A model generated the notes under the pieces. The model was not told the DNA's origin. It ran no database searches and saw only the letters and a program-made list of their open reading frames with translations. The position numbers and the translations under genes are program-made. This document shows positions 61,448 through 64,000 of a stretch of DNA of 64,000 bases, in pieces. The stretch is from Bryobacter aggregatus MPL3 (GTDB taxonomy: Bacteria; Acidobacteriota; Terriglobia; Bryobacterales; Bryobacteraceae): NCBI RefSeq assembly GCF_000702445.1, contig NZ_JNIF01000003.1, positions 4,154,001-4,218,000 on the forward strand. Direction: 5' to 3'. Position 1 is the stretch's first letter; every line of letters starts with the position of its first letter.

Positions 61448-63109
61448 ATGCAAACCACGAAATCGACGCAGATTCAGACTCCAGCAAAACGTTATGACGT
61501 CGTCATTGTCGGAAGCGGCGCCGCCGGAGGGATGGCCGCCTGGAATCTCACCCGGCAGGGCGTCAGCGTTCTGGTGCTCGATGCCGGTCAGAAATTCAAT
61601 CGTGGCGGCTTTTGGTCGCATGTCCGGCCTTGGGAGGCGCGTCAGCGGTCGCGGAAAGGCCAGCGTCCTCCGCAGTTTTTGTTGAGCAAAGAGGAACAGC
61701 CCTATCTCACGCCGAACGAGCAGGACTTCGACCTTTGGCGGGTCTGGGGCCGTGGCGGCAAGACAAATATTTGGGGGCGGGTGAGCCTGCGCTACTCGGA
61801 GGCGAATTTCCAGGAACCGGCGCGCGATGGACACGAGATCCCTTGGCCCATCCATTACTCTGACATCGCGCCCTACTACGACAAGGTGGAGGATCTGATT
61901 GGAGTTTGCGGGGAGGGGAACGATTCGGAATTTCTGCCGGGGTCGAAGTTCTTGTTGCCTGCGCCCGCGCCCCGTTGTGGCGAACAGTTGTTACGCAAGG
62001 CTGCGAAGGGAATCGGAATTGAGATCGGCAGCACGCGCCGCGCCGTCCTGACCAAGGAACATCACGGCAAGGCGCCTTGCCATTACTGCGGCGCTTGCGG
62101 CAAGGGTTGCGATGTTTCTGCGTTCTTCAATTCGACGGACTATCTGCTGGAACCCGCGGCGATGACCGGCAAGCTGCAGATTCGCGACAACGCGGTGGTC
62201 TCCCATGTGACGGTGAATGACCGCGGACTGGCCGACGGCGTGCATTTCTTTGATCGCAATACGGGCCAGGCTGAAGAGGTGAAGGCGCGCATTGTGGTGA
62301 TGGCCGCCAGTTGTGTTGATTCGACGCGGATTCTATTGAACTCGAAGTCCAATCGCCATCCCAACGGCATCGGGAACTCGAGCGACGTGATTGGCCGCTA
62401 CCTCTGCGAACAGGTGCGTTTTCATATCTACGGCTTTGTGCCCGAACTGATGGGGAAGAAGGCGCAGAATGACGATGGCATCGGTGGCGAACATATCTAT
62501 ATGCCGCGCTGGGCCGGACAATCGAAGTCGCGTAAGTATCTGCGTGGTTATGGGAGCCAGTTCTGGAATACCGGCGCGCAAACAGGCGTATCCTATGCGA
62601 AGTCGTTGCCGGGCTTCGGCAAAGGCTTTAAGGAAAATGTAAAGCGCCATTACCCGGCGCTGGTGGCAATGCACCCTTATGGCGAGGTGCTGCCTTATGC
62701 GGACAACCGGATTACGCTGGACGCCACGCGCAAGGATAAGTGGGGCATTCCTGTGCCGGTGATCGATTACAAGATCAAGGAAAACGAGCGGGCGATGATC
62801 CAGGATATGTACGATACGACACTTGAAATCCTAAGCGCCGCCAAGGCGGAGGTTCTGCCGTATGAGCGCGGTTGGATCGATCGTCTGGGCAGCGCCATTC
62901 ATGAGCATGGTACCTGCCGGATGGGCGCGGACAAAAAGCGCAGTGCGCTCAATGCCTACAACCAGTCGCACGATGTGAAGAATCTGTTTGTGGTGGACGG
63001 GTCGAGCTTTACGACGGCCAGTGAGAAGAATCCAACGCTGACGATTCTCGCGCTCGCCTGGCGCGCCACCGACCATCTTGCTGCCGAGATGAAGAAGGGG
63101 AACGTCTAG
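61448..63109 (+). CDS. GMC-family flavin dehydrogenase, large subunit
   Basis: 553 aa from ATG 61448 ([18 protein letters not shown]). FAD-binding [18 protein letters not shown], then [19 protein letters not shown], a Cys-rich segment [12 protein letters not shown] in the middle, and the C-terminal active-site regions [12 protein letters not shown] and [20 protein letters not shown]. This fits the gluconate/sorbitol/lactose-type membrane dehydrogenase subunit that pairs with the subunit-3 protein at 60064. Acceptor and sugar substrate are undetermined; no cytochrome subunit is in the window. No signal peptide of its own, consistent with hitchhiker Tat export. Confidence 0.9.
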   Translation: MQTTKSTQIQTPAKRYDVVIVGSGAAGGMAAWNLTRQGVSVLVLDAGQKFNRGGFWSHVRPWEARQRSRKGQRPPQFLLSKEEQPYLTPNEQDFDLWRVWGRGGKTNIWGRVSLRYSEANFQEPARDGHEIPWPIHYSDIAPYYDKVEDLIGVCGEGNDSEFLPGSKFLLPAPAPRCGEQLLRKAAKGIGIEIGSTRRAVLTKEHHGKAPCHYCGACGKGCDVSAFFNSTDYLLEPAAMTGKLQIRDNAVVSHVTVNDRGLADGVHFFDRNTGQAEEVKARIVVMAASCVDSTRILLNSKSNRHPNGIGNSSDVIGRYLCEQVRFHIYGFVPELMGKKAQNDDGIGGEHIYMPRWAGQSKSRKYLRGYGSQFWNTGAQTGVSYAKSLPGFGKGFKENVKRHYPALVAMHPYGEVLPYADNRITLDATRKDKWGIPVPVIDYKIKENERAMIQDMYDTTLEILSAAKAEVLPYERGWIDRLGSAIHEHGTCRMGADKKRSALNAYNQSHDVKNLFVVDGSSFTTASEKNPTLTILALAWRATDHLAAEMKKGNV

Positions 63110-63187
63110 AACTACCAGACTTTCCGCTTCGGCCTACCGGAATTCCGGGATGTTGCTTTTTCTTATTGCGGCGCATACTCAACATGC

Positions 63188-64000
63188 ATGCCCAGCAAAT
63201 GGATTCTGTTTGTTCTGATTGTGTGGCTCGCTGCCTGCGCCCACCGCGAAGAGGCCAAACAGCAGAAGGACGATCTGCCAGTGGTGGCTGCGGTGCAAGC
63301 CACACGCCAGTCTATTGATCGTACGCTCCAGCTTGTCGCAGAGTTCCGGCCTTATCGTGAAATCGACCTGATGGCGAAGGTCTCAGGTTACGTCAAGCAG
63401 ATCAATGTCGACATGGGGGACCGGGTCCAGGTTGGACAGGTGCTTGCGACGCTGGAGATTCCGGAAATGGCGGACGATCTCAATCGCGCCAATGCCTCCA
63501 TTCGACGTTCCGATGCGGAGGTGGCGCGCGCCCGCCAAGAAGTGAAGCGCGCCGAGACGGCTCGCGAACTGGCCCAGTTGCAGGCGGATCGATTATCGAA
63601 CGTGGCAAAGTTGCGTCCTGGCCTGTTGGCGCAGCAGGAGATTGACGCGGCGAGGTCGCGTGCGCTGGAGGCGGCTGCGCAATGGTCTGGAGCGAGTTCT
63701 GCGCTGATCGCAGCCGAGCAAGGGGTTCAGGTGATGCGGGCCGAAGAGCAACGCGTGACCACTCTGTTGAATTACACGCGCGTGACGGCTCCCTTCGCAG
63801 GTGTGGTGACGCGCCGCTTTGCTGAAGTCGGTTCGATGGTGCAGGCCGGGACGGCATCGCAGACGAATGTTCTGCCGGTGGTTCGTCTCTCGCAGGACAG
63901 TGTGTTGCGGTTGTACCTGCCGATTCCAGAGTCTGTGGTGCCGCTGGTGCGGGTTGGGTTTCCGGTGCAAATTTCCGTGCCGACTTTGGATCGCGAGATC
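63188..64000 (+). CDS. RND-type efflux periplasmic adaptor (HlyD family), 3' end cut
   Basis: 271 residues visible. From ATG 63188, PSKWILFVLIVWLAACAHRE is a lipoprotein signal with the L-A-A-C lipobox. Then a lipoyl-like half-motif DLMAKVSGYVKQINVDMGDRVQVGQVLATLE, a long coiled-coil hairpin (63480-63760), the second half VTAPFAGVVTRRFAEVGSMVQAG, and the start of the beta-barrel domain. The membrane pump gene should follow beyond the window. The 78-base gap after the GMC gene (63110-63187) shows no recognised feature. Confidence 0.92.
   Translation, partial: MPSKWILFVLIVWLAACAHREEAKQQKDDLPVVAAVQATRQSIDRTLQLVAEFRPYREIDLMAKVSGYVKQINVDMGDRVQVGQVLATLEIPEMADDLNRANASIRRSDAEVARARQEVKRAETARELAQLQADRLSNVAKLRPGLLAQQEIDAARSRALEAAAQWSGASSALIAAEQGVQVMRAEEQRVTTLLNYTRVTAPFAGVVTRRFAEVGSMVQAGTASQTNVLPVVRLSQDSVLRLYLPIPESVVPLVRVGFPVQISVPTLDREI

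Noticed and set aside
1-64000. tRNA, rRNA, riboswitch or prophage
   Set aside because: No cloverleaf-like segments, rRNA cores or phage structural genes were noticed on reading either strand; a covariance-model scan would be needed to exclude small RNAs.

Overview
The window looks like a chromosomal segment of an Acidobacteriota bacterium, most likely of the Solibacter/Bryobacter type. This is inferred from gene content only: two Oar-type TonB receptors with an N-terminal carboxypeptidase-regulatory-like domain, two Pknb-type Ser/Thr kinases (one beside an ECF sigma factor), a MoxR/DUF58/BatA/DUF4159/DUF4175-like cluster, moderately high GC, and tightly packed genes with many 4-base ATGA overlaps and GTG/TTG starts. 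No rRNA, tRNA or CRISPR array was seen.

Layout. 1-3799 (minus): housekeeping operon aroC-def-fmt-argJ; argJ runs off the left edge by only a few codons. 3823-5859 (minus): a hybrid histidine kinase whose membrane domain matches the plant/cyanobacterial ethylene-binding domain residue by residue. 5974-9350 (minus): a multi-pass membrane Ser/Thr kinase translationally coupled to a cyclase-family hydrolase. 9355-10611 (plus): exported amidohydrolase, separated by a bidirectional terminator from citrate synthase (minus, to 11939). 12075-25953 (plus): one long operon of eight genes (DUF4159, vWA membrane protein, caspase-fold-like protein lacking the catalytic Cys, TPR/HEXXH gluzincin-like protein, MoxR ATPase, DUF58, BatA/vWA, giant Gln-rich DUF4175-like protein), presumably a membrane-associated MoxR-vWA assembly. 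25954-27276: transposon graveyard, a decayed IS5-family copy with CTAG target duplication apparently inserted into an older IS481-like remnant. 27277-32290: HDOD protein (minus), then ABC ATPase, permease, formimidoyltransferase and lipoyl synthase (plus). 32309-36746: YprB-like exonuclease meeting a transglutaminase-DUF2126 giant tail to tail. 36818-36961: a 47-aa metallothionein (minus). 37080-39231: two broken genes (a polytopic membrane protein with one frameshift; an M48-peptidase/redoxin pseudogene). 39297-43833: TonB receptor plus exported lipase-like hydrolase. 43837-51392: small membrane proteins, SurA-like PPIase lipoprotein, lipoprotein of unknown role, second TonB receptor, polytopic protein. 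51373-53955: L-2-hydroxyglutarate oxidase, HNH protein, TlpA-like thioredoxin, ECF sigma factor. 53974-56433: TPR Ser/Thr kinase. 56511-58975 (minus): sucC-sucD-ndk. 59021-60040: trpD. 60064-63109: Tat-exported GMC-dehydrogenase small subunit and GMC flavoprotein, separated by an opposite-strand gene. 63188-end: RND/HlyD adaptor lipoprotein, cut by the right edge.

The points most worth following are the ethylene-receptor-like kinase, the eight-gene MoxR/vWA operon with its inactive-looking caspase-fold member, and the overlooked metallothionein. All function calls come from reading motifs in the sequence; no database search was possible.
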